A DNA stretch of 64,000 bases from Blastococcus capsensis (lineage in GTDB: Bacteria; Actinomycetota; Actinomycetes; Mycobacteriales; Geodermatophilaceae): assembly GCF_030165005.1 (NCBI RefSeq), contig NZ_JASNNW010000020.1:1-64000 (forward strand), in the 5' to 3' direction. Below the pieces are notes generated by a model that saw only the letters and a list, made by a program, of their open reading frames with translations, searched no databases and was not told the DNA's origin. Position 1 is the first letter of the stretch, and each line of letters begins with the position of its first letter. Of the stretch, positions 44,087-52,430 are shown in pieces. The position numbers and the translations under genes are program-made.

Positions 44087-44575
44087 ATGCGACGTCTGCT
44101 GCCTCTGCTGCTTCTCACGTCGGCGGTCGTGATCGGTGGCTGTGCCTCGGCCGACCCCGCGCCCGACAGCGCCGACGGCGCGGTGGCGGGGTCCGGCGGC
44201 GCCGTCCCGGACGCCGGCAGCGGCTCGGGGATCTCCCAGGCGGAGAACGACCTGCGGATCGAGGTCGACCTCGGCGACGGCGTGGCCCCGCAGACCTGGA
44301 CGCTCACCTGCGTGGGGTTCGTCGAGGGCACCCACCCCCGGGCGGAGGACGCCTGCGCGCACCTGGACGGCATGACGGAACCGTTCGCGCCGCTGCCCGA
44401 GGACCAGATGTGCAGCCAGCAGTACGGCGGCCCGCAGACCGCACACATCACGGGTCGGTGGCGCGGGGAACCGGTCGACCTCGAGCTGTCCCGGGTGGAC
44501 GGCTGCCTCATCTCCCAGTGGGACTCGTTCGGCCCCGTCCTGCCGGTGCCCGTGGGCGTGGAACCGCTGGGCTGA
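44087..44575 (+). CDS. Subtilisin inhibitor-like (SSI family) lipoprotein
   Basis: 162 residues. Signal peptide with lipobox VIGGCAS (Cys21 or so) and an acidic/Gly-rich linker. The SSI domain has TLTCVGFVEGTHPRAEDACAHLDG and MCSQQYGGPQTAHITGRWRG, with the paired cysteines of the family. Likely a surface-bound inhibitor of serine proteases. The ATG 44087 is where the basic signal-peptide start (MRRLLPLLLL) lies. Stands alone, just after the hisG terminator. Confidence 0.85.
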   Translation: MRRLLPLLLLTSAVVIGGCASADPAPDSADGAVAGSGGAVPDAGSGSGISQAENDLRIEVDLGDGVAPQTWTLTCVGFVEGTHPRAEDACAHLDGMTEPFAPLPEDQMCSQQYGGPQTAHITGRWRGEPVDLELSRVDGCLISQWDSFGPVLPVPVGVEPLG

Positions 44576-44584
44576 GCCGCGGCG

Positions 44585-45589
44585 TCAGCGCTCGTGCGCC
44601 GTGCGGTCCACCAGGTCGATCGCCGTGGACAGCCCCAGGGCCATCGCCCGGCCGCTGGTCGAGCCGGTGGCCAGCAGCCGCTCGATCGCCGGCGCCAGCG
44701 GTCGCTCACCGACCAGGCCCCGCAGCACCGCGGCGTACTCGCCGCTCACCCGGCCGGCGGCCGCGTGCGCGAGCAGCGCCCGGGACAGCTCGGTGGTGCG
44801 GCCGGCCGCCAGGGAGCAGACGCCCGCGGCGAACCGCTCCGCGGCCGGGTGCCCGAGCAGCACCAGCCCCGCGATGGTGCCCGCCATGACGTCGTCCCCG
44901 GCCGGGGTGAGCCCGGGGCCGAGCCCGATGAGCCTGGTGGCGGTCCGCAGCGCCGCCTCCAGGTCGGCCCGGCGCACCGCTCCACGCAGCGCGGCCAGCG
45001 GGCCCCCGGGACCGGTCGGCAGGCCCGGCAGGGTGAAGGCGCTGTGCGGCATGCCCTCCCCGTAGAGCGTGTTCCGCAGCTGCCGGACGCCCTCGGGCAG
45101 CAGCGCCGGTCGTCCCCCGGGCAGCCGGGGGCGGGGATTCCACCAGGCGGCCGCACTGACGGCCAGTTCGCCGATGACGATCCGTCCGCCGCCCACCTCG
45201 GCCGGGGCACCGGGGGGCAGGCCCACCAGCGGGCGGCCGTTGCTGGGCCGGAAGAGGACGCAGCCCAGGGGCAGGCGGGCGGCGTCGCTGGTAAGCACAC
45301 CGACGACGTCGCCGCCACGCTCGCCGGCGACCTGCACGTAGACCGCGGCCGGCCCGGTGAGCAGGACGCGCGCCGGGCGGACCGGCCCGCGCAGGAGGTG
45401 GGCGACGCCGGTGCTCGCCGCGGCCGGCACCGCGGACGCGCACTTCGCGGCGGGGGCGCTCCGGGCCGTGGCCCGCGCCGATTCGCGGGGGAGCGGGATC
45501 GTGGGAACGCCCGCGAGGGTGGCGCGGCCGCGCGGTGCGGTGGCCTCATCCGGACTGGACCGGACCTCGGTGTCGTCGATCGCGCGCAT
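44585..45589 (-). CDS. DUF2877 family protein (AllH-like)
   Basis: 334 residues. The family hallmark LIGLGPGLTPAGDDVMAGTIAGLVL lies near residue 220. DUF2877 includes AllH of the oxamate carbamoyltransferase (AllFGH) of allantoin-degrading enterobacteria. Here no allF or allG neighbours are visible, so its role is open. ATG 45589 is preceded by GGAGGGCGACCC. Divergent from a PucR-type regulator, the family that controls purine and ureide catabolism, which fits a nitrogen-related function. Confidence 0.75.
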   Translation of the reverse strand: MRAIDDTEVRSSPDEATAPRGRATLAGVPTIPLPRESARATARSAPAAKCASAVPAAASTGVAHLLRGPVRPARVLLTGPAAVYVQVAGERGGDVVGVLTSDAARLPLGCVLFRPSNGRPLVGLPPGAPAEVGGGRIVIGELAVSAAAWWNPRPRLPGGRPALLPEGVRQLRNTLYGEGMPHSAFTLPGLPTGPGGPLAALRGAVRRADLEAALRTATRLIGLGPGLTPAGDDVMAGTIAGLVLLGHPAAERFAAGVCSLAAGRTTELSRALLAHAAAGRVSGEYAAVLRGLVGERPLAPAIERLLATGSTSGRAMALGLSTAIDLVDRTAHER

Positions 45590-45851
45590 GGGTCGCCCTC
45601 CATCCGTCGGGACGAACGGACGCCGGCGGATCGACGCTCCGTCGCTCGATCCACCCTTCGCCGGGGACGGTGCGCGGCGTCCCGGAGGAGCGCCTACCAT
45701 CCAGCGAGCGGGTGGATCGGGTCGAACCTAAGCGGCGCGTCGCACGCCCTCTTATGGCGGATCTCGCCAAGAATGGGGTGCGGCGTCCGGGGACACCTGA
45801 CAGGATCCTGCGGTATGGCACCCTGGACGACGACGGAGAAGGGGATGCCTC

Positions 45852-47792
45852 GTGACGCGGAGTGACTCGGCACTCGGTGCCTCTACTCACAGTAATGGAA
45901 CCGCACCGTTCCGTCGCAACTGGGCCGTGGACGAGTCGCCGCGCGCCGAGCCCCGTGACGACCGGACCAGCTGGCAGCAGCGCATGGGCCTGACCGTGGA
46001 GGAGGCCCTCGGGCTGTCCGTGCTGTCCGGCTGCACCGTGGCGGCCGGAGCGGCCGGGCTGGGCCGGACCATCCGGCACATGGTGGTCGACGATCCGGCC
46101 GAGCCGCTGGCGGCGGCCGGGCCCGGCGTCCTGGTCGTGTTCGGTGCGCGGCTCCCGCCGGCGGACCCGGCCAGCTACCGGGCACTGGTCGACCGGCTGG
46201 ACTCCATGGGCACGGCGGCGCTGGCCTTCCGGCGCACCGACGGGCCGCCCGCCGTGCCCGGCGAGGTGCTGGCCGAGGCCGACCGGCGGGGCCTGCCCGT
46301 GCTCGCCCTCCCGCCGACCACCCGGCTCGACGACATCGTCTCCGGGGTGCTCGGCACCGTCGTCGCCAAGCAGGGTCAGGCGCTCGAGCTGTCCTCGCGC
46401 ATGGACGACGAGTTCATCGGGGTCGCCCTCACCGGCGGTGGCCTGGCCGAGGTGACCCAGCGGCTGGCCGTGATGCTGGAGGGGACCGCCGTCCTGGGCC
46501 TGGGGCCCGATCGCGAGGTCGTCACCAGTGCCGGGCCCGCGGACGACGTCGCGGAGATCAGCGACTGGCTCTGGCTGCTGGACGCCGCCGCCGACGACGC
46601 CCTCGCCACCATGGCGCCCTCGCTCCGGCTCTCCGGGGTCCGTGCCGACCGCACCGTCGTGACGCCCGCCGACCTGGATGCCGACCTCTCTCCCGCGGAC
46701 GGCATCCTGCTGGTTCCCGGCCACCACGAGCTGCCCGGCGGCGTGGGGGAGTACGCCGTGGCGCCGATCATGGCCGGTGACCAGCGGCACGGCTGGCTGG
46801 TGGCCGTGCACCGCACCGGTGCGATGCTCCTCGGTGCCGGCGGTGTGCTGGAGCGCGCCGCGGTGATCGCCGCGCTGTCGGTGATCCGGCTGCAGGCGGT
46901 GCACTCGGTCGAGCTGCGCTTCCAGGGCGACCTGGTGCGCCGGCTGGTCGGCGGGGCCGTCGGGCACACCGAGCGGACCCTGGCCTACACCCGCTCGTTC
47001 GGCTGGCGGCTGGACGGCCCGGTGGCGGTACTGGTGACCGCCACCGAGACGGTCGCCGACGCCGTGGTCGCCCCCACGAGGGCCCTGGACGTGCTGGACC
47101 GGCTGGCCGACGGCTGGCGCGCCGCGCTGGAGTCCGAGGTGGCCGGCGCCGCCGTCGCGGGGCTGGCCACCGAGATCGTGACGCTGCTGCCGCTGGACGG
47201 GCGCACACCGGAGGAGCTCTCCGCGCTGGTGGCGGCGGTCACCGCACGGGTCAACGGCCGGCTGCGCCGGGTGGGCCGCCTGCTCGGCACCGGCATCGGC
47301 CGCCCCGCCGGCTCGCTGCCCGGGCTCGCCGAGGCCCACCGTCAGGCGCAGCGCGCGCTGGGGGTCGGGCAGGAGATCCACGGCGGAACGGCGGTGACGC
47401 ACTTCGACCAGCTGGGGGTGTTCCGGCTGCTGTCGCTCATCCCGGACAGCAGCGAGCTGCGCTCCTACGTCGACGAGGTGCTCGGCCCGCTGGCCGACGC
47501 GGTCGACGCCGACTCCGCCGACCTGCGGGAGACCTTGCGGGTGCTGCTGGAGACCAACCTCAACGTCGCCGAGTCCGCCCGCCGGCTGCACTTCCACTAC
47601 AACACCATGCGTTACCGGATCGGCAAGCTGGAGCGGATCCTCGGGCCGTTCACCACCGATCCGACGCTCCGCCTGAACCTGCTGCTCGCCCTGCACGCCG
47701 CCCGCATGCGCGGGCTCGACCAGCCGGCGCGGCCGCCGCTGGACGCGGGCATGGCACTGGGGTCGGACGACGGGCTCGACGCGCTGCTCTGA
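45852..47792 (+). CDS. PucR family transcriptional regulator
   Basis: 646 residues. N-terminal purine-catabolism domain (about 45-165, LTVEEALGLSVLSGCTVAAG), a middle GAF/CdaR-like region, and a C-terminal PucR helix-turn-helix (about 550-625): RETLRVLLETNLNVAESARRL and FHYNTMRYRIGKLERILG. GTG 45852 is weakly supported by GAAGGGGATG upstream. Divergent from the DUF2877 gene with 262 bases between, the likely control region of both. Confidence 0.87.
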   Translation: MTRSDSALGASTHSNGTAPFRRNWAVDESPRAEPRDDRTSWQQRMGLTVEEALGLSVLSGCTVAAGAAGLGRTIRHMVVDDPAEPLAAAGPGVLVVFGARLPPADPASYRALVDRLDSMGTAALAFRRTDGPPAVPGEVLAEADRRGLPVLALPPTTRLDDIVSGVLGTVVAKQGQALELSSRMDDEFIGVALTGGGLAEVTQRLAVMLEGTAVLGLGPDREVVTSAGPADDVAEISDWLWLLDAAADDALATMAPSLRLSGVRADRTVVTPADLDADLSPADGILLVPGHHELPGGVGEYAVAPIMAGDQRHGWLVAVHRTGAMLLGAGGVLERAAVIAALSVIRLQAVHSVELRFQGDLVRRLVGGAVGHTERTLAYTRSFGWRLDGPVAVLVTATETVADAVVAPTRALDVLDRLADGWRAALESEVAGAAVAGLATEIVTLLPLDGRTPEELSALVAAVTARVNGRLRRVGRLLGTGIGRPAGSLPGLAEAHRQAQRALGVGQEIHGGTAVTHFDQLGVFRLLSLIPDSSELRSYVDEVLGPLADAVDADSADLRETLRVLLETNLNVAESARRLHFHYNTMRYRIGKLERILGPFTTDPTLRLNLLLALHAARMRGLDQPARPPLDAGMALGSDDGLDALL

Positions 47793-47800
47793 GCACGGGC

Positions 47801-48559
47801 GTGACCGCTGCCGTCGACGCACTCGTCGCCCGGATGACCGAGCTGCTCGAGCCGCTCCAGCGTGCCGCCGACCCCGCCCGGCACTTCCTCGGCACCTACC
47901 TGCGCACGACCCGTGCGGTGGGAGCGGCTCTCGACGCCGGGCTGTTCGAGGATCCAGGGTGGGTGTCGGACTGGGACGTCGACTTCGCCGAGCTGTACCT
48001 CGACGCCCTGGAGGCGCACCGGCACGACCAGGCCGCGGTGCCCGGGCCGTGGCGGCTGGCGTTCGGGGCCGACCCCGCGCTCCCGCCCGAGGCGCACGTG
48101 CTCCTGGGCATGAACGCGCACATCAACCTGGACCTGCCGCAGTCGCTGCTGCGGGTCATCCCACCGCGGGACTTCGCCGACGCAGGTGTGCTCGCGCGCC
48201 GGCGTCGGGACCACGAGCGCATCGACGGCGTCCTGGCTGCCCGGGTGGCCGCGGAGGACGTGGCGCTGGAACGGGCCGGTGGTCGCCGGACCCGGGTGGA
48301 CCGCGTGCTGGCACCGGTCAACCGGCGGGCGAGCCGGCTCCTCCTGCGGGAATCCCGGCGCAAGGTGTGGGCCAACACCTCCGCGCTGCACGCCGCCCGG
48401 GTGGAGAGCGCCGAGGCCTGCGCGCGCCGGCTCGCCGAGCTCGAGCGGGCGGCCACCGACCGGGTGCAGGACCTGCTGCGGCCGGGCCCGGTGCTCATCC
48501 GGCTGGCCGTCCACGGCTTCGGGGTCACGCTCGGGTCGGCACCCACCGGGCCGGGGTGA
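47801..48559 (+). CDS. DUF5995 family protein
   Basis: 252 residues, soluble, mostly helical, function unknown. It carries the conserved ARHFLGTYLRTTRAVGAAL, WDVDFAELYLDALEAHR and HVLLGMNAHINLDLPQSLL; the AHINxDLP motif is typical of DUF5995. GTG start nine bases after the PucR gene; probably co-transcribed with it. Confidence 0.75.
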   Translation: MTAAVDALVARMTELLEPLQRAADPARHFLGTYLRTTRAVGAALDAGLFEDPGWVSDWDVDFAELYLDALEAHRHDQAAVPGPWRLAFGADPALPPEAHVLLGMNAHINLDLPQSLLRVIPPRDFADAGVLARRRRDHERIDGVLAARVAAEDVALERAGGRRTRVDRVLAPVNRRASRLLLRESRRKVWANTSALHAARVESAEACARRLAELERAATDRVQDLLRPGPVLIRLAVHGFGVTLGSAPTGPG

Positions 48560-48650
48560 CCGGGGACGCGCCGTTCCGGAGGCGGGGGCGTGCCGCCGGG
48601 GAGAGGGTGGAGCGGTGCGCTGCACCGGGCGGCGCGAAGGAGGGTTCCGC

Positions 48651-49409
48651 ATGACCGAGCCAGCTCGTCCACTCGCCGGGAAGGTCGCCCTGGTGACCGG
48701 GGCGTCGTCGGGCATCGGTGAGGCCACCGCGGTCGCGCTCGCCGCGGCGGGTGCCGCCGTCGCCGTCGGTGCCCGGCGTACCGACCGGCTGGACGCGCTC
48801 GCCGGCCGGTTGCGCGACAGCGGGGCCACGGTGCTGCAGCTGGCCCTCGACGTCACCGACGAGCAGGCCTGCACCGACGCAGTCGCCCGCACCCGGCAGG
48901 AGCTGGGGGGCCTGGACGTCCTGGTGAACAACGCCGGGGTGATGTTGCTGGGCACGATCGCCGGCGCCGACCCCGAGGACTGGCGGCGGATGATCCAGAC
49001 CAACGTCATGGGCGTCCTGTACATGACCTCCGCGGCGATCGACGGGATGCTCGAGCAGGGCTCGGGCGACATCGTGAACATGTCCAGCGTCGCCGGGCGC
49101 ACCGCGCGCAAGGGTGCCGGGGTCTACAACGCCAGCAAGTGGGCGGTGAACGCCTTCAGCGAGTCGCTGCGCCAGGAGGTCACCGGTCGCGGAGTGCGGA
49201 TCTCCCTCGTCGAACCGGGTGCGGTCACCACCGAGCTCACCTCGCACATCACCCAGCCCGAGGCGAAGACCGCCTCGGAGAAGATGCACGCGAGCATGCG
49301 GGCGCTGCGCGCCGACGACATCGCCCGGGCGGTCTGCTACGTCGTCAGCCAGCCCCCGCACGTCGCCGTCAACGAGGTACTGGTCCGCCCCACCGACCAG
49401 GAGCGGTGA
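48651..49409 (+). CDS. Short-chain dehydrogenase/reductase
   Basis: 252 residues, classical SDR. Cofactor motif VTGASSGIGEA near residue 17; ARRTDR after beta-2 suggests NADP preference. NNAGVML near 90, catalytic Ser in NMSSVAG and YNASK (Tyr/Lys) near 155. SLVEPGAVTTEL follows. AAGGAGGG nine bases before the ATG gives a sure start. Substrate unknown; resembles YdfG/serine-dehydrogenase-like oxidoreductases. Confidence 0.92.
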   Translation: MTEPARPLAGKVALVTGASSGIGEATAVALAAAGAAVAVGARRTDRLDALAGRLRDSGATVLQLALDVTDEQACTDAVARTRQELGGLDVLVNNAGVMLLGTIAGADPEDWRRMIQTNVMGVLYMTSAAIDGMLEQGSGDIVNMSSVAGRTARKGAGVYNASKWAVNAFSESLRQEVTGRGVRISLVEPGAVTTELTSHITQPEAKTASEKMHASMRALRADDIARAVCYVVSQPPHVAVNEVLVRPTDQER

Positions 49410-49429
49410 GCCCGGTGAGGTGATGCAAC

Positions 49430-49484
49430 GGCCACCCTTCAGGGTCCCGCGCCGAGCGTGCGAGGCGCGGGGCAAGAGTGGTCC
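49430..49484 (-). repeat. Post-stop hairpin repeat (after murA-like gene)
   Basis: On the minus strand the gene stop reads TGAAGAAGGACC, as after hisE. Imperfect arms (GGACCACTCTT / AAGGGTGGCC) and a perfect inner stem CCCGCGCC / GGCGCGGG. It also lies 20 bases after the SDR gene on the other strand and may terminate both. Confidence 0.65.
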
Positions 49485-49488
49485 TTCT

Positions 49489-51033
49489 TCAGTCGCGGAA
49501 GACCTCGATGTCGGCGCCCATCTCGACCAGCCGCTCGTAGAGCTGCTCGTAGCCGCGGGCGATGATGTCGACGTTGCGCAGCACCGACGTGCCCTTGGCC
49601 GCGAGCATGGCCAGCAGGATGCAGACGGCGGGGCGAAGGGCCGGCGGGCAGACGACCTCGGCGCTCGACCACCGGGTGGGGCCGGTGACCAGGACGCGGT
49701 GCGGGTCGAGCAACCGCACGTCGGCACCGAGCCGGGTGAGGTCGGAGAGGTGGATCGCCCGGTTGTCGTACACCCAGTCGTGGATGAGGGTCGACCCCTG
49801 CGCCTGGGCGGCGATCACCGCGAAGAACGGCAGGTTGTCGATGTTCAGGCCCGGGAACGGCATCGGGTGGACCTTGTCGATCGGCGCGTGCAGCTCCGAC
49901 GGCCGGATGGTGACGTCGGCCAGCCTGGTGTGCCCGTTGGCGGCCAGGTACTCAGCCGACAGCTCGAAGCGAAGCCCCATCTCGGCCAGCACCGCCAGCT
50001 CCACCTGGAGGAACTCCACCGGCGCCCGCTCCACGGTCAGCTCGGAGCCGGTGACGATGCCGGCGGTGAGCAGGCTCATCGCCTCGACCGGGTCCTCGCT
50101 GATGGTGTAGTCGACGTCGGCCTCGAGCGCCGGGCGGCCGTGCACGACCAGCGTCGTCGTCCCCAGGCCCTCGATGCCGACACCGAGCAGCTGCAGGTAC
50201 AGGCACAGGTCCTGGACCATGTAGTTGGAGCTGGCGTTGCGGATGGTCGTCGTGCCGTCGGTGCGGGCGGCCGCCAGGAGCGCGTTCTCGGTGACGGTGT
50301 CCCCGCGCTCGGTCAGCACGATCGTGCGGTCGGCGGCGGCCGGCCCGTCGACGGTCGCCCGGTACTCGCCGGCGTGCGCCTCCACGTCGAGACCGAAGGG
50401 GCGCAGCGCGATCATGTGCGGCTGCACCGTGCGGGTGCCCAGGTCGCAGCCGCCGGCGTAGGGCAGCGAGAAGGTGCGGGCCCGGTGCAGCAGGGGACCC
50501 AGGAACATGATGATGCTGCGGGTGCGCCGGGCGGCATCGGCGTCGACGCCGTCGAGGTCCAGCTCGTCGGGGACGACGAGGGTGACGTCGTGGCCGTGCT
50601 CGTCCCAGGTCGCCGCCACGCCGATCGACCGGAGCACGTCGAGGATCCGCTCGACCTCCACGATGCGCGACACGTTGCGCAGGGTGGTCCGGCCGCGGTT
50701 GAGCAGCGCCGCGCAGAGCAGCGCCACCGCGGCGTTCTTCGACGACTTCACCGCCACCCGTCCGCGCAGTGGCCGCCCCCCGGTGACGCGCAGGTGGGCC
50801 GGCCCGGCCGGGCCCAGGCTGATCAGCTCGCTGTCCAGTGCGGCCGACAGCCGGCCGAGGAACTCCAGGGTGAGGTTCTGGCTGCCCTGCTCGATCCGGG
50901 CGACGGCGCTCTGGCTGGTGCCCAGCCGCTCGGCGAGCTGTTGCTGGGTCAGCCCGCGGTGTCGCCGGGCATCCCGGACGAGAGCTCCGATCCGTCGCAT
51001 GGCGTCATCGGTCGGCGCGTCGGTCAGCGTCAC
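49489..51033 (-). CDS. XRE helix-turn-helix fused to a MurA-type enolpyruvyl transferase
   Basis: 514 residues. Residues 12-70 are an XRE DNA-binding domain (IGALVRDARRHRGLTQQQLA, TSQSAVARIEQGSQNLTLEF). From about 80 the protein is a UDP-GlcNAc 1-carboxyvinyltransferase. VAVKSSKNAAVALL carries the Lys-Asn pair (K99, N100, as MurA K22/N23). PYAGGCDLGTR keeps the catalytic Cys (C196, as C115) and Arg (R201, as R120). So it could be an active enzyme that also binds DNA, or a second MurA used as a cell-wall sensor. A perfect palindrome lies 12 bases before the GTG start. GTG 51033 gives the whole HTH; an inner ATG 11 codons in is possible. Confidence 0.88.
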   Translation of the reverse strand: MTLTDAPTDDAMRRIGALVRDARRHRGLTQQQLAERLGTSQSAVARIEQGSQNLTLEFLGRLSAALDSELISLGPAGPAHLRVTGGRPLRGRVAVKSSKNAAVALLCAALLNRGRTTLRNVSRIVEVERILDVLRSIGVAATWDEHGHDVTLVVPDELDLDGVDADAARRTRSIIMFLGPLLHRARTFSLPYAGGCDLGTRTVQPHMIALRPFGLDVEAHAGEYRATVDGPAAADRTIVLTERGDTVTENALLAAARTDGTTTIRNASSNYMVQDLCLYLQLLGVGIEGLGTTTLVVHGRPALEADVDYTISEDPVEAMSLLTAGIVTGSELTVERAPVEFLQVELAVLAEMGLRFELSAEYLAANGHTRLADVTIRPSELHAPIDKVHPMPFPGLNIDNLPFFAVIAAQAQGSTLIHDWVYDNRAIHLSDLTRLGADVRLLDPHRVLVTGPTRWSSAEVVCPPALRPAVCILLAMLAAKGTSVLRNVDIIARGYEQLYERLVEMGADIEVFRD

Positions 51034-51044
51034 TGCTCCACGTT

Positions 51045-51060
51045 ATCTCACATGTGAGAT
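51045..51060. promoter_or_regulatory. Perfect 16-base palindrome, probable operator of the XRE-MurA gene
   Basis: ATCTCACATGTGAGAT, 12 bases upstream of the start. On the minus strand it runs straight into TAACGT, a -10-like element six bases before the GTG, so a bound repressor would block RNA polymerase. The last codons of the decayed HAD gene overlap it. Confidence 0.7.
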
Positions 51061-51428
51061 CGGTCCGGGTGACCGCACAGCGCCAGCACCCGGTCCAGCC
51101 GCCGATCGTCGGGGCCGGTCAGCGGCGCAGCAGCAGGGTGGGGTGCCGATCTCCACGGCTCCGCCGTCCGGACCCGAGCGGTCGCCGACCATGGGCGCGT
51201 CGGCCGGCTGCACCCCAGGGCCGCCAGCGTGCGGGTGAACATGCGCGGCCCGGGCTTCTGCACGCCCTGCTCGGAGGAGAGGGTGAGGACGTCCACCAGC
51301 CCGTCCAGGCCGGCGGCGGCGAAGGCCGGGCGGCCGGTCCGGTGCAGCGCGGTGGCGACCCAGTCCTCCTCGTCCGGCGTGACGGCGAGCGTGCCGCGCC
51401 AGTCGAACAGCACGCCGCGGACCGCCAT
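51048..51428 (-). pseudogene. Decayed HAD-superfamily hydrolase gene
   Basis: Starts well (VRGVLFDWRGTLAVTPDEEDW, HAD motif I as DxxGT-like DWRGT). The cap region of about 90 residues is then missing, since ALHRTGRP is followed at once by AFAAAGLDGLVDVLTLSSEQGVQKPGP. Then three single-base losses follow: after TLAALG the expected GVQPADAPMVGDRSGPDGG is in frame 2, PTLLLRR is in frame 3, and LTGPDDRRLDRVLALCG returns to frame 1. No full HAD enzyme can be made. Confidence 0.75.
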
Positions 51429-51490
51429 GACGCCACATGCTGCCCGGTGTGGCCGTGCGCCGGGGCGCCGGCCCGGGGCACACTGCTCGC

Positions 51491-52237
51491 ATGGAGGTAC
51501 TGGTCACCGGCGGTACCGGCCGGCTGGGACGGGTGCTGGTACCGCAGCTGCGGGACGCCGGGCACCGGGTACGGCAGATGTCCCGCCGGGGCGCCGGACC
51601 CGGTGGGGTTCGCGGCGACCTCGCCACCGGCCGGGACCTGGGGCCGGCGCTGGCCGGTGCGGAGGTGATCGTCCACGCGGCGAGCGATCCGCGCGGGAAT
51701 CCGTGGGAGGTCGACGTCGCCGGCGCCCGGCGGCTGGTGGAGGCCGTCGACCGCTCCCGGCTGCGCCACCTCGTGCACGTCTCGATCGTCGGGGTCGACC
51801 GCGTCCCACTGAGCTACTACCGGGCCAAGTACGCCTCCGAGCAGGTGCTGCTGGCATCCGGGCTCCCGCTCACCGTCGTGCGCATCACCCAGTTCCACGA
51901 CTTCGTCGACGAGCTGCTGGACACCGCCCGGCGAGGGCGGTTGCTGCCGGTGCCCATGGGGTGGCGCGCGCGGCCGGTGGACGTCACGGACGCAGCCACG
52001 CACCTCACCGGGCTGATGGCCGCCCCGCCTGCCGGCGGAGTCGTGGAGTTCAGCGGCCCCGAGGAGCTCTCGGTGGCCGATCTGGCCAGGTCGTGGGCGG
52101 CCGTGCGCGCCCCGGCCGCTCACGTGCTCGCCACGCCCATGCCGGGCCGGCTGGGGTCGGCGGTGCGGGACGGCGGGGTCCTCCCGCACCGCGGCGAGCA
52201 CGGCCGGCGCACCTGGGCGGAGTACCTGCGCGGTTGA
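51491..52237 (+). CDS. NAD(P)-binding NmrA/atypical SDR protein
   Basis: 248 residues. N-terminal Rossmann motif VLVTGGTGRLGRVLVPQLRDAG (residues 3-24), VIVHAASDPRG, LVHVSIVGVDRVPLSYYRAKYASE with a Tyr-x3-Lys, and TVVRITQFHDFVDEL. Similar to SDR-a5/NmrA-like redox-sensor or reductase proteins. ATG 51491 fits the Rossmann start. No Shine-Dalgarno; CACACT six bases upstream suggests a leaderless mRNA, as also seen before the sensor kinase at 58383. Confidence 0.85.
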   Translation: MEVLVTGGTGRLGRVLVPQLRDAGHRVRQMSRRGAGPGGVRGDLATGRDLGPALAGAEVIVHAASDPRGNPWEVDVAGARRLVEAVDRSRLRHLVHVSIVGVDRVPLSYYRAKYASEQVLLASGLPLTVVRITQFHDFVDELLDTARRGRLLPVPMGWRARPVDVTDAATHLTGLMAAPPAGGVVEFSGPEELSVADLARSWAAVRAPAAHVLATPMPGRLGSAVRDGGVLPHRGEHGRRTWAEYLRG

Positions 52238-52430
52238 GCAGCGCCGGGTCGGCGGCTGTCCGCGGGGTGGATGCCCGGGCGGGGGTGCCGACGGAGGGCG
52301 GCGATGGGGAGGCATCTGCAGGTGCTCCTGCGGATGGGCGACCGCGACCTCGTCGGCACGGGAGCGGCGCACAGTGGCCGACGTCCGGTGTCCGACGTGC
52401 TGCGCGTGGAGACCGACGGCTGCGCGGGGA

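Noticed and set aside
51043-51627. A 194-codon minus-strand frame covering the HAD region
   Set aside because: Only a short piece (PADAPMVGDRSGPDGG) is HAD-like; the rest is a mirror frame of the 51491 gene. Treated as one frame of the decayed HAD gene.
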